Below are positions 7,731-16,236 of a stretch of 64,000 nucleotides of DNA, piece by piece. Made by a program: the position numbers and the translations under genes. The notes beneath the pieces are model-generated. The model made no database searches, was not told where the DNA came from, and saw nothing but the letters and a program-made list of their open reading frames with translations. The first letter of the stretch is position 1; every line of letters begins with the position of its first letter. This stretch comes from Streptomyces spororaveus (GTDB lineage: Bacteria > Actinomycetota > Actinomycetes > Streptomycetales > Streptomycetaceae), in NCBI RefSeq assembly GCF_016755875.1, contig NZ_BNED01000005.1, positions 682,001 to 746,000 on the forward strand. Reading direction: 5' to 3'.

Positions 7731-9239
7731 TTGACCGGCCTGTCTGCTTTCCCGCTGCCTTTTCAGGCATCCCGTTCCCTGTCGTTCGCGACGCCCCGAA
7801 CACTGCGGGAGGTCCAGATGATGCAGTGCAGCGCGCACATTCGGGCCAAGCCGGGATGGTTCGACAAGATGAACGACGCCGACATCGTCGCCCGATGGAC
7901 GCGGGAAGCGGTCGCCCAGGGCCTCACTGAGGCTCAGGTGCGTTACGTGCTTGCCGAACTCGTGCATTACGCCGCCCTGCGGGACGGGCGAACCGGCGTC
8001 GAGGTGTCCGCCGTCGACGGGGTCTGGCAGTCGGACACTCTGGTCGACGACAAGCTCCGATCGCGGCTGCGCGAGGCGGTTCGGGTGCTGGAACAGGTTC
8101 CCGAGGCAGAGCAGGACTGGCATCCCGGATCCGACGGTCAGGTACTGGATCTGGTCCACCCCTCGCTGTTCTGCTTGGTGAGAGAGGCGAGCGGCGCGCA
8201 CGATCGGGCTTGGCAGAGCCCGACCGACCGCTATTCGAAGTACGAGTTCTCGGAGAAGTTCCAGTGGCTTCCCACGGACGTCGACATCAGCGACGACGGC
8301 GATGCCACCTTCTGTTCGTACGTCAACAATGTCCACCCCGAGACCCACCGCGAACTGGTACCTGTCCTGGAGGACTTGTTCGCCCGCATGCGGCCGCTGC
8401 TGGAGAACGTGCTGACGGATCTGCGCCATCCGCGGCCCTTGCGGATCGAGGCCGATCCCTACGGGTGGTACGACTCGGAGCCGGAGTATCCCGATAAGTC
8501 CGCCTACGGTGACCGTGAGGCCTATCGAGAGGCCCTGGGTGTGTGGGAGCAGGCCCACGACGCATGGTGGGAGAACCGGCGCCCGGTCATCCCGGACGCC
8601 CCGGCCTTCACCATGCCCGACTCGCCCGACGCATCCGCCCGGGTCGACCTGCGGGGCCGCCGTCTCCAGGTCATCGTCAAGCTCGCCACCCTTCATCTCA
8701 CCCCGGAGAAGCCCGAGTACGCCGGCGGTTCCTGGCACGTCGAGGGGATGATGAACGAGCGGATCGTATCGACCGGTATCTACTACTGGGACAGCGAGAA
8801 CATCACGGAAAGCCGGCTGGGTTTCCGGGCGGCACTCGACGATCCGAACTACGAGCAGAACGACGACAACGGTCTGCGTGAGGTCTACGGCCTGGAAGAC
8901 GAAGACTCGCTGAACCAGGTCCTGGGATCCGCGTCGACCCCGGCGGGCCGCTGCCTGGCGTTCCCGAACATCCTGCAGCACCGCGTCGACTCGTTCCGCC
9001 TCGCGGACACCGCTCGCCCGGGGTACCGCAAGATCCTCGCCTTCTTCCTGGTCGACCCGTCGGAAAGAATCGTCTCGACATCCGATGTGCCACCGCAGCA
9101 GCCCTGGTCCGATACGTCGACCATGACGCTCGAACAGGCGAAGACCTATCGTGAACAGCTCATGCAGGAACGGAAATTCTTCGTCGCCGAGCACAACGAG
9201 CAGCTCTACGAACGCGAATTCTCCCTCTGCGAGCACTGA
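7731..9239 (+). CDS. DUF4246 protein, putative Fe(II)/2-oxoglutarate oxygenase
   Basis: 502 residues from a TTG at 7731 (CGGAGG about 10 bases upstream). The length and motifs fit DUF4246, a family shared mainly by fungi and some bacteria. A double-stranded beta-helix oxygenase signature is visible: W-H336-V-E338-G supplies HxE, NILQH417R the distal His, and GYRKILAFFLVDP contains a candidate 2-oxoglutarate-binding Arg/Lys. This is consistent with an iron-dependent dioxygenase; the substrate is unknown. The N-terminal 30 residues before MMQCSAHIRAKPGW look less conserved, so ATG 7818 or 7821 could be the true start. The separate 5' region suggests its own promoter. Confidence 0.75.
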   Translation: MTGLSAFPLPFQASRSLSFATPRTLREVQMMQCSAHIRAKPGWFDKMNDADIVARWTREAVAQGLTEAQVRYVLAELVHYAALRDGRTGVEVSAVDGVWQSDTLVDDKLRSRLREAVRVLEQVPEAEQDWHPGSDGQVLDLVHPSLFCLVREASGAHDRAWQSPTDRYSKYEFSEKFQWLPTDVDISDDGDATFCSYVNNVHPETHRELVPVLEDLFARMRPLLENVLTDLRHPRPLRIEADPYGWYDSEPEYPDKSAYGDREAYREALGVWEQAHDAWWENRRPVIPDAPAFTMPDSPDASARVDLRGRRLQVIVKLATLHLTPEKPEYAGGSWHVEGMMNERIVSTGIYYWDSENITESRLGFRAALDDPNYEQNDDNGLREVYGLEDEDSLNQVLGSASTPAGRCLAFPNILQHRVDSFRLADTARPGYRKILAFFLVDPSERIVSTSDVPPQQPWSDTSTMTLEQAKTYREQLMQERKFFVAEHNEQLYEREFSLCEH

Positions 9240-9369
9240 CACCGCGGACTCGGCTGCCTGACGGCCGGACCGCCCCGCCTCGGTCACCGCCCAGGCAGGG
9301 CGCCGGTCGTCGCCCGGAGAGCCTTGCCGTCACCCAGTGGACGGACGTGGTGAGTTGGCCCGGACCGGC

Positions 9370-10530
9370 TCAGACGCCGGAGGAGACCTCGGCCTTCTCG
9401 TGCGACCCCGTGCGCTCTCCCCCGGACGCCCCCAGCCTCCGGTTGCGCACGACCGAGGAGAAGAAGGACCCGGCGATCAGGACGACGCCGACGAGACCCG
9501 TGATGACCTCGTGGATCTCGTACTGGATGGTGACGAGCAGGATGATGGCGAGCGCGCCGATGGCGTAGTGCGCGCCGTGCTCCAGGTAGACGTAGTCGTC
9601 GAGGGTGCCCTGGCGGACCAGGTAGACCGTCAGCGAACGGACGTACATGGCACCGATGCCGAGGCCGAGGGCCATCAGCACGATGTCGTTGGTGATGGCG
9701 AAGGCGCCGATGACGCCGTCGAAGGAGAAGGAGGCGTCGAGGACTTCGAGGTAGAGGAACATGAAGAAGGCCGCCTTGCCGGCCATGGCGACGGCCGTGA
9801 CGGGCTTGCCGCTCTTCTTGGCCTCCTCCTCGGCCTCGTGCTCGGCCTCCTCCTCTTCCTCCAGCTTGTTCTCGAAGTAGCCGGAGAGGCCGCCGACGAT
9901 CATGTAGGTGATCAGGCCGAGGACGCCGGAGACCAGGACGGTCTGCGCCTTGTCCACGTGGACGCCACCGTGCTGGTGGGCGTGGGCACCGACGGTCATC
10001 GAGGCGACGACCAGGACGATCAGCGCGATGCAGGCGGACAGCATGTCGACCTTGCCGAGCTTGGCGAGCGGGCGCTCCAGCCAGGCGAGCCACTTGATGT
10101 CACGGTCCTCGAAGATGAAGTCGAGGAAGATCATCAGGAGGAACATGCCGCCGAAGGCGGCGATGGACGGGTGGGCGTCCGTCACCAGCTGCTCGTACAT
10201 CTCCTTGTCGGAGAGGGCCAGGTCGACGGCCTCGATGGGCCCGATCTTGGCGCTGATCGCGACGATCACGACGGGGAAGACCAGCCGCATGCCGAAGACC
10301 GCGATGAGTACGCCGACGGTGAGGAAGATCTTCTGCCAGAAGGCATTCATCTTCTTCAGGATCCCGGCGTTGACCACCGCATTGTCGAAGGACACCGAAA
10401 TCTCGAGAATGGACAGGATCGCCACGATCCCGAATCCGGTCCAACCCCCATATAACAACGCTGCGACCAGACCGAGGGCGGTCACCGCGAACGACCAGCC
10501 GAAGGTTTTCAGAAGCACTGACTCCCCCAT
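9370..10530 (-). CDS. DUF475 integral membrane protein (TerC/Alx-like)
   Basis: 386 residues with about nine membrane segments. It shows the DUF475 pattern: ILEISVSFDNAVVNAGILKKM near residue 45 and a symmetric LDASFSFDGVIGAFAIT near residue 265, each with acidic and Asn residues inside the membrane, as in the TerC superfamily of metal exporters. A Glu/Lys-rich cytoplasmic loop separates the two halves and a short His-rich loop (AHAHQHGG) may bind metal. Role probably metal efflux (Mn-like) or stress tolerance. The GTG at 10518 (V5) lies close behind GGGGGAG and is an alternative start. A small GC hairpin lies just 5' of the start. No yybP-ykoY riboswitch is seen here. Confidence 0.85.
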   Translation of the reverse strand: MGESVLLKTFGWSFAVTALGLVAALLYGGWTGFGIVAILSILEISVSFDNAVVNAGILKKMNAFWQKIFLTVGVLIAVFGMRLVFPVVIVAISAKIGPIEAVDLALSDKEMYEQLVTDAHPSIAAFGGMFLLMIFLDFIFEDRDIKWLAWLERPLAKLGKVDMLSACIALIVLVVASMTVGAHAHQHGGVHVDKAQTVLVSGVLGLITYMIVGGLSGYFENKLEEEEEAEHEAEEEAKKSGKPVTAVAMAGKAAFFMFLYLEVLDASFSFDGVIGAFAITNDIVLMALGLGIGAMYVRSLTVYLVRQGTLDDYVYLEHGAHYAIGALAIILLVTIQYEIHEVITGLVGVVLIAGSFFSSVVRNRRLGASGGERTGSHEKAEVSSGV

Positions 10531-10675
10531 CGTTCTGTGCGCGGCTCCCCCGCGCCGTACCTGACTTTACGAAGTATTGACCCGAAGTCCAGAGCGATGC
10601 CCCCAGCTCCGACGCGTACAGGCCAACGGCCAGGCCTGGACACCGCACCGCGCTTTCCTGGGCCGGTCGGCGGAA

Positions 10676-11491
10676 TCAGTGGGCCCAGGGCAGTCGTACG
10701 GCCTCGGTCTCCGGGTCGCCGAGGAGGGCTTCGACGAGTGGGGCCGGGCCGGCGAGCTTGGTGGCCCACAAGTCGTAGTCCGTGCACAGGATCCAGGACC
10801 GGTCATGGGCCCAGAAGTTGGATGGAGTCCACCACTCTTCGTCGGGGTGGTCGTACAGGGCCTTGGCGTCCCCGAGACGGCCGGCCCGCACGTGCAGGTG
10901 GTCGAAGTCCTCGGCTCCCTGGCCCAGTGGCGTGTAGTAGGCGAGACAGGGGGTGTCCGCGCCCTGAGGGCTCCACTCGGTGAGGATCCCGATCAGCCGG
11001 TTCCAGTCCGCACGGGCCAGGGTGCCCTCGGACGGGCCGGTGATGCCGAGCGGCCAGCCGCCCCGATCGCGGAGCGAGGCGAAGGACGTGTAGCAGGGCA
11101 GGCGGCCCTCGGCGGCCACGGGATCTCCGGTCCGGCGGGCGAGCTCCGCCCAGCGTAGACGGCGCCAGCGCGGCCCCGGGTGCTCGCCTCTGGACGGCGC
11201 GAAGGTGTCCGGGAGGTCGGTGAACACCTCCGCGGGGTCGAGGCCCGGGATGATCTCCAGGCCGCCGCTCTTGCTGTTCAGGAACGCCCGCCGGTACTCG
11301 ACGTACGGCATGTCGAAGGGCCCGAGTTCGTGCTCGTACATGGAGTGGAGCACCCAGGCCGCGTCGGGCATCGCCGGGGGCATGAACCCGGTGAGCCCGT
11401 CGTCGCCGGCCAGTTCCCGCAGCCCGTCGGTCTCGGCGGACGCGACCAGCGGCCAGCAGGCGGCCGCCTGAGCCGCGGAGGTCTCGTCCAT
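10676..11491 (-). CDS. Hypothetical protein (271 aa)
   Basis: Start taken at ATG 11491 (MDETSAAQAA); the frame upstream overlaps a terminator and looks non-coding. It is a soluble, Trp- and Asp-rich protein with segments DTPCLAYYTPL and EEWWTPSNFWAHDRSW, and no signal peptide or membrane segment. I do not recognise a family; the overall style resembles streptomycete SMI1/immunity-like or DUF proteins of unknown role. It lies downstream of the SDR gene on the same strand but beyond a hairpin, so it is probably a separate unit. Confidence 0.7.
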   Translation of the reverse strand: MDETSAAQAAACWPLVASAETDGLRELAGDDGLTGFMPPAMPDAAWVLHSMYEHELGPFDMPYVEYRRAFLNSKSGGLEIIPGLDPAEVFTDLPDTFAPSRGEHPGPRWRRLRWAELARRTGDPVAAEGRLPCYTSFASLRDRGGWPLGITGPSEGTLARADWNRLIGILTEWSPQGADTPCLAYYTPLGQGAEDFDHLHVRAGRLGDAKALYDHPDEEWWTPSNFWAHDRSWILCTDYDLWATKLAGPAPLVEALLGDPETEAVRLPWAH

Positions 11492-11528
11492 CGGTTCAGC
11501 ATAGGGGCCCGGAGTCTGCCGCCGTTCA

Positions 11529-11545
11529 GGCGGCGGTTCGCCGCC
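11529..11545 (-). terminator. GC-rich hairpin downstream of SDR gene
   Basis: GGCGGCG / CGCCGCC stem with a GTT loop, 14-30 bases after the SDR stop codon; a probable terminator without a U-tract. Confidence 0.5.
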
Positions 11546-11558
11546 GCCCCCGGGCAGG

Positions 11559-13121
11559 TCACCAGGCAACGTCCCGGTAGTCCTTGAGCAGCACGCCGTG
11601 GATGGGGCTGCCTGCCTGTCCCTGGACGATGGGGTGGTAGATGCGCGCAGCGCCGTCGATGACGTCCAGGGGCGGACGCCACCCGGTGGCGGCATGCCGC
11701 TCCCGGGCGGGCAGCGGCTTCTCGTCGGTGACCCAGCCCGTGTCCACGCTGCAGGTGTGGATGCCCCGGGCCGCCAGGTCCGCCGCACTGGTGCGGGTGA
11801 GCATGTTCAGTGCGGCCTTGGCCATGTTCGTGTGCGGGTGGCCGCTGGTCTTGTTGCGGACATCGAACTGGCCCTCGACGGCCGAGACATTGATCAGGTA
11901 GCGGCGGGCATGCGGGGACGCCTCCAGCAGGGGCAGCAGGCGGTCGGCGAGCAGGAACGGCGCCACGGCGTTGACCAGCTGGACTTCGAGGAGCTCGGCC
12001 GGTTCGACCTGGCCGAGCCGCAGGGTCCAGGAGTTGCTGGAGCCCGTCTCCTGCAGGAGCCCTGCCTCGTCGGTGCGCTCCTGCAGGTCCGAGGCCGGGG
12101 CCGGAGTCGGAGCCGGTTCCGTGGTCGGCTCCGTGGTCGGCGCGAGGGCTCCTTCGGCCCCGCGGCGGACGCCGGCCAGGGCGCCGGAGACCCGGGCGCG
12201 TGAGGCGAGTTCTGCCGTCAGAGGGAGTGCCGCGGTATGTGATCCGGGAACGGCGAATCCGGGGGCGGTCCAGATCTCCGGGGCGGTGGCGGGCTGGGCC
12301 GTCGCGACGGCGGCGGCCTCAGCCGCTGCCAGCGCACGGTACGCCCGGGGAGACCGGTGCAGTGTCTGGGCCGCGTTGTTGACCAGGATGTCCAGAGGTG
12401 CGGCCTCGTCGAGCAGGTGGTCGGTGAGGGCGAGTACCTGTCTCGGGTCGCGCAGGTCCAGCGCGGCTATCCGCAGTCGGTGCCACCAGTCGGCCGCACC
12501 CGGCGCCGCGGCGAAGCGGTTCGCCGCGTCCTGCGGGAAGCGGGTCGTGACGGTGAGTTCCGCTCCGTCACGCAACAGCATGAGGGCCACATGGAAGCCG
12601 ATCTTGACCCGCCCACCGGTCAGCAGCGCCCGCCGGCCGGTGAGATCGGTCCGGGCGGTGCGCCGGGCGAGGTTCTCGTCGGCGCAGCCCGGGCACAGCT
12701 GGCCGTAGAAGTGGTGGACCAGCCGGTAGTGGTTCTTGCAGACGTAGCAGCGTTGCGGACGGTTGAGCAGTCTGGGTGGCTCGTCGCCGTCCGGTACGCG
12801 ACCCGGCGTCCGGCGGGTCACTCCGCCGGGACCGCTGTGCCCTTGGACGTACTCGTGCACGGACAGGCCCGCCCGGTGCCGGGTGTCGGCCGACAGTGCC
12901 GTATCCATGATCCGGTCGGGCGCTCGGGTCACCGTGTCGGCCAGCAACTCGGCGTCGGCGGCGGCCCGGACGGCTCGTCTCGCGGCACGCCGACGACGCC
13001 GCCCGTCCCGGACGAGGTCACTGGCGGCCTGTTCCAGCAGGCGGCGCCGCTCGTCCTCCAGCGACAGGTGGCGCGCCTGCTCCAGCAGGTCCAGGCAGGC
13101 CTGTATCGGCTCGTTCTCCAT
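11559..13121 (-). CDS. SDR-family protein with zinc-knuckle N-terminus, catalytic Tyr missing
   Basis: 520 residues from ATG 13121. Residues 1-115 are helical and very Arg-rich. Cys125, Cys128, Cys143 and Cys146 (CYVC, CPGC) form a likely zinc ribbon. A Rossmann short-chain dehydrogenase domain follows: TGGRVKIG (168-175) replaces the usual TGxxxGIG, NNAAQ is the NNAG-like strand, then comes INVSAVEGQF. At the YxxxK site the sequence is HTNMAK: the Lys is kept but Thr occupies the Tyr position. A long Ala/Thr/Pro insertion sits in mid-domain. The protein may bind NAD(P) without classic catalysis, or use another residue. A C-terminal IHGVLLKDY segment completes the fold. Confidence 0.8.
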   Translation of the reverse strand: MENEPIQACLDLLEQARHLSLEDERRRLLEQAASDLVRDGRRRRRAARRAVRAAADAELLADTVTRAPDRIMDTALSADTRHRAGLSVHEYVQGHSGPGGVTRRTPGRVPDGDEPPRLLNRPQRCYVCKNHYRLVHHFYGQLCPGCADENLARRTARTDLTGRRALLTGGRVKIGFHVALMLLRDGAELTVTTRFPQDAANRFAAAPGAADWWHRLRIAALDLRDPRQVLALTDHLLDEAAPLDILVNNAAQTLHRSPRAYRALAAAEAAAVATAQPATAPEIWTAPGFAVPGSHTAALPLTAELASRARVSGALAGVRRGAEGALAPTTEPTTEPAPTPAPASDLQERTDEAGLLQETGSSNSWTLRLGQVEPAELLEVQLVNAVAPFLLADRLLPLLEASPHARRYLINVSAVEGQFDVRNKTSGHPHTNMAKAALNMLTRTSAADLAARGIHTCSVDTGWVTDEKPLPARERHAATGWRPPLDVIDGAARIYHPIVQGQAGSPIHGVLLKDYRDVAW

Positions 13122-13191
13122 GGGATACCCCTCCGTGTGGTGTGTCGTCGGCGGCTGCGCCGTGAGCGCCGTGAGCATCAGTGGATGCGCG

Positions 13192-13692
13192 TCAGGACCG
13201 GAGTGCCGACAGGGCGTCGAGGGCAGCGCGGAGCGACTGCTCGTACTGAGGGCGGGAAAAGGCCAGGATGCCGAGGGAGTCGTGGTTCCAGTCCCGGGAA
13301 TTGTTGCGGAAGCCCGACCACGTCACGGTGGTGTCCGTGACCGTGATGTGCGCCGTCAGCGCCCAGCAGTCGTCAATTCCGCACGTGCACGACAACAGCA
13401 GCGTTTCTCCCCGCTCTGCGCCGTGCGGCACACGGTCGGGTTCGCCGCCGAGCAGGTTCCGGGCGGACAGGAGCGCCGGATATGCGTACGCGCCTGCGAG
13501 CAGCGGAACAGGGTCGGGCGCGAACTCGGCGGCTCGCTCCTGCTGTTCTGCGAACGCGTCGGGAAGCTCCGCCCTGCGTACCAGTTCCAGGAACGGAATC
13601 CCATCCACCAGGAATTCCACCGCAGAGGGCGTCTCGCCCCGGCCCTGACCCCCGCCGGATTGGGGAGCCACACGAAACTCGATCGAATGCAT
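13192..13692 (-). CDS. Hypothetical protein with CTCGIDDC motif
   Basis: 166 residues from ATG 13692 (MHSIEFRVAP). It is a cytoplasmic alpha/beta protein with EFLVDGIPFLEL near the N-terminus and a central CTCGIDDCWALTAHI with three close cysteines, followed by beta strands (ITVTDTTVTWSGF). Proteins of this type are widespread and uncharacterised in streptomycetes; the Cys cluster could bind a metal. It lies upstream of the SDR gene on the same strand, 70 bp away, possibly in one transcript. Confidence 0.7.
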   Translation of the reverse strand: MHSIEFRVAPQSGGGQGRGETPSAVEFLVDGIPFLELVRRAELPDAFAEQQERAAEFAPDPVPLLAGAYAYPALLSARNLLGGEPDRVPHGAERGETLLLSCTCGIDDCWALTAHITVTDTTVTWSGFRNNSRDWNHDSLGILAFSRPQYEQSLRAALDALSALRS

Positions 13693-13863
13693 GGCGGTCA
13701 CATTAGCCGGTGATCGATCCGGCATGCGGAGCGCTCGGCAGCCGTCGCCACCTGCGGCAGGGCATCGAATCGTCCCGGATCCGGAGGACGAGGCAGCAGG
13801 GGGAGAACAGGTCATGCGGGCTGCCCGCCGAAGCAGGACGAACCCAACCGGTCCAGACTGGGA

Positions 13864-14121
13864 ATGGTCCACGACTCGCGCTGTGCACTCTTCGCCGAAC
13901 GAGCCATCACGGCCTCTTGGCAGGAACAGGGATGGAGCCTGGATCCTGATCGCTCACGGTATCGCGACGCCCCTCTCGTCGTGCGCCATTTTCTCATGAC
14001 GCACACGGAGCCGATTCAGGACACGGCGGGGCTGGACGTGCGGTTCCGGATATCACGGATCGGCCGCACCAGCGTGGTGGGCCGGGCGGTAAGTCGGTTG
14101 CGACCGCAGGCCGGCTCCTGA
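13864..14121 (+). CDS. Doubtful 85-aa ORF upstream of the NADAR gene
   Basis: An ORF of 85 residues from ATG 13864 in an otherwise empty 460-bp stretch. Third-position GC is fairly high but lower than in neighbours, the ribosome site is weak (CTGGGA), and no domain is recognised. Codon use with several A/T-ending codons suggests recent acquisition or a non-coding stretch. It ends 35 bp before the NADAR start. Confidence 0.3.
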   Translation: MVHDSRCALFAERAITASWQEQGWSLDPDRSRYRDAPLVVRHFLMTHTEPIQDTAGLDVRFRISRIGRTSVVGRAVSRLRPQAGS

Positions 14122-14156
14122 CACGGTGCGGTTCCCGCCCCTGCCACGAGGTTCGT

Positions 14157-14648
14157 ATGCCGATCTACTTCTATGGCGCCGAGGAAGTTCCCTACGGCTG
14201 CTTCTCCAACTTCTCCGCACATGGCGTGGACCTCGACGGATACTGGTGGCCGACCACGGAACACTATTTCCAGGCACAGAAGTTCACCGGCACCCGCCAC
14301 GCCGAGCTCATCCGCCGGGCCGGCACCCCGCTGCGCGCCGCGGAGCTGGGCCGCGACCCGTCGAAGCCGATGCGGCGGGACTGGGAACGGGTGAAGGACG
14401 ACGTGATGCGCCGCGCCGTGGCGGCCAAGTTCCGTACGCACACCGACATCGGCGCGATCCTGCTCGCCACGGGAGACGCAGAGATCGTCGAGGACACGAC
14501 GTCCGATCACTACTGGGGACGCGGCCGGACGGGGACCGGAAAGAACATGCTCGGCCGGATCCTGATGCGTACGCGCAGTCGGATCCGTGCCGAACGCGGC
14601 GAAGCAGGTGACGGGCGCGCTCCCCGGGGACGCGTCAGCTGGCCGTGA
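14157..14648 (+). CDS. NADAR family protein (YbiA/RibX-like N-glycosidase)
   Basis: 163 residues. The start YFYGAEEVPYGCFSNFS, the TTEHYFQAQKF motif and SDHYWGRGRTGTGKNMLG near the C-terminus are diagnostic of the NADAR domain, which cleaves N-glycosidic bonds. Family members act in riboflavin-intermediate clean-up (YbiA) or as ADP-ribose-related hydrolases, including removal of ADP-ribose from guanine. Length is typical. The start is the ATG at 14157, 35 bp after a doubtful small ORF. No riboflavin gene is nearby, so a clean-up or NAD-derivative role is likely but unproven. Confidence 0.88.
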   Translation: MPIYFYGAEEVPYGCFSNFSAHGVDLDGYWWPTTEHYFQAQKFTGTRHAELIRRAGTPLRAAELGRDPSKPMRRDWERVKDDVMRRAVAAKFRTHTDIGAILLATGDAEIVEDTTSDHYWGRGRTGTGKNMLGRILMRTRSRIRAERGEAGDGRAPRGRVSWP

Positions 14649-14855
14649 GGGGAAGGTTTCCTGTCGCCGCTCTGGCAGCGGCAGCCCTCTTGGGAGAAAT
14701 GAGCTCCACCTTTGCGTTCTTCCCCGCCTCGTACACCCCTGACACTGGTTTGGGGCTGATCGTTGGTGTCGGGAATCCGCCAGAGGATGGTGCCCGTTCC
14801 TGCTGGACTGGTGGTCGCACTCTGCATGTGATGTCCGCGGCTCAGGACGGGATTC

Positions 14856-16073
14856 ATGTCTGCAACAACCACCGCTTCTGCCCAATCTCCCGCACCGCCG
14901 GATCGCTCGGCTTCGGCTTCCTGGCTGGCTGTGATTGCGGTGATGCTGGGGATCTTTTCGATCGTCACCGCTGAGATTCTGCCGATCGGCCTGCTGACCT
15001 CGATCGGATCGAGTTTCACCGTCTCGGACGGAATGGCCGGTCTCACGATGACCATGCCAGGATTCCTGGCCGCGGTTTCAGCCCCCTTGGTCACGGTGGC
15101 CACGGGGCGTATCGACCGGCGGGTCATGCTGGGGGTGTTCATCCTCGTGCTGGCGCTGGCCAATTTCCTGGCCGCCACAGCGCCGGACTACTGGCTGGTC
15201 CTGGTCTCCCGCGTCATGGTGGGGGTCACCATCGGCGGCTTCTGGTCGATCGGAGCCGGGCTCGCCCGCCAGTTGGTGCCTGCCGAATCCGTAGGCCGCG
15301 CGACCTCGGTGATCTTCTCCGCGGTACCGCTCGGCTCCGTACTCGGGGTACCGCTGGGCACCCTCATCGGTGACATCGCGGGCTGGCGGACGGCGTTCCT
15401 CGTCATGGGCGGCTTCACGCTGGCCGTCCTCGCCCTGCTGCTCCTGGTCGTCCCGCCGCTCCCCTCCGACCAGACGACGCGCCTCGACGTCCTCGGCGGC
15501 ATGCTCCGGAGCGTCAACACCCGCTTCGCCCTGGTGATGACCTTCCTCGTCGTGCTCGCTCACTTCGGCACGTACACGTACGTCACCCCCTTCCTGGAGC
15601 AGGTGACCCAGGTGAGCTCGGCCCTCATCACGGTCTATCTGCTCGTCTACGGAGCAGCCGGAATCGCCGGCAACTTCCTCGGCGGATCAGCGGTGGGGCG
15701 CTACCCGCGGGCGACCTTCGCCGCGGCCGCCGCGTTGATCGCCGGTGCGACCCTGCTCCTCCCGGTCCTCGGCCGGTCGGACGTGGGAGCGGTGGCACTG
15801 CTGATCGTCTGGGGCGTCGCCTACGGAGCCGTGCCGGTCTGCTCGCAGACCTGGTTCGCCAAGGCTTCGCCCGACTCCCCCGAGGCGTCCTCCGTCCTCT
15901 TCACCGCCTCCTTCCAGGCCACCATCTCCATCGGAGCCCTGGTCGGAGGGGCCGTCCTCGACCACTCCTCGCCCTCGACGGTCATGGTGCTGGGCGGACT
16001 GGCAGCCGTCCTGATGGTGCTGGTGGCCTGGGCCCACTGGGCGGGGAGGTTCCCCTGGCCCAAGGCTTCGTAG
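14856..16073 (+). CDS. MFS exporter (DHA1 family)
   Basis: 405 residues with 12 predicted membrane helices. Motif GRIDRR after TM2-3 corresponds to MFS motif A, and GFWSIGAGLARQLVP with the following PLGSVLGVPLGT matches motif C-like sequence of the DHA1 drug/sugar efflux subfamily (AraJ/CmlR-like). Probable substrate: small toxic compounds or sugars exported in exchange for protons. It has its own 200-bp upstream region. No regulator is adjacent; it ends at a strong convergent terminator. Confidence 0.88.
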   Translation: MSATTTASAQSPAPPDRSASASWLAVIAVMLGIFSIVTAEILPIGLLTSIGSSFTVSDGMAGLTMTMPGFLAAVSAPLVTVATGRIDRRVMLGVFILVLALANFLAATAPDYWLVLVSRVMVGVTIGGFWSIGAGLARQLVPAESVGRATSVIFSAVPLGSVLGVPLGTLIGDIAGWRTAFLVMGGFTLAVLALLLLVVPPLPSDQTTRLDVLGGMLRSVNTRFALVMTFLVVLAHFGTYTYVTPFLEQVTQVSSALITVYLLVYGAAGIAGNFLGGSAVGRYPRATFAAAAALIAGATLLLPVLGRSDVGAVALLIVWGVAYGAVPVCSQTWFAKASPDSPEASSVLFTASFQATISIGALVGGAVLDHSSPSTVMVLGGLAAVLMVLVAWAHWAGRFPWPKAS

Positions 16074-16159
16074 CCACACCGGGTCAGGTGCAGCCATCCT
16101 GCTCGGGACGTGCCCACAGCGTTTGCCTTTCGTCCGGTCGCGCCGCCTCACCGGGCTCT

Positions 16160-16213
16160 CCGTGCCGCAGGCGAGCATCGTGAGCCTGCGTCCGGCCCGT
16201 ACCTGCGGCACGG
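16160..16213. terminator. Bidirectional terminator between MFS and GH15 genes
   Basis: Perfect 12-bp inverted repeat CCGTGCCGCAGG / CCTGCGGCACGG (16160-16171, 16202-16213) with a 30-nt loop containing a further CAGGC/GCCTG pairing; it lies between convergent stop codons. Confidence 0.6.
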
Positions 16214-16236
16214 CTCCGTAGGCGCCGGCCCGGGAC

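Noticed and set aside
9370..10680. yybP-ykoY riboswitch before the DUF475 gene
   Set aside because: No GGGGAGTAG or GACGAGACCTT cores in the leader; only a small GC hairpin.
14510..15178. 222-aa minus-strand ORF over the start of the MFS gene
   Set aside because: Antisense of a clear 12-helix MFS gene; Ser/Arg composition typical of shadow frames.
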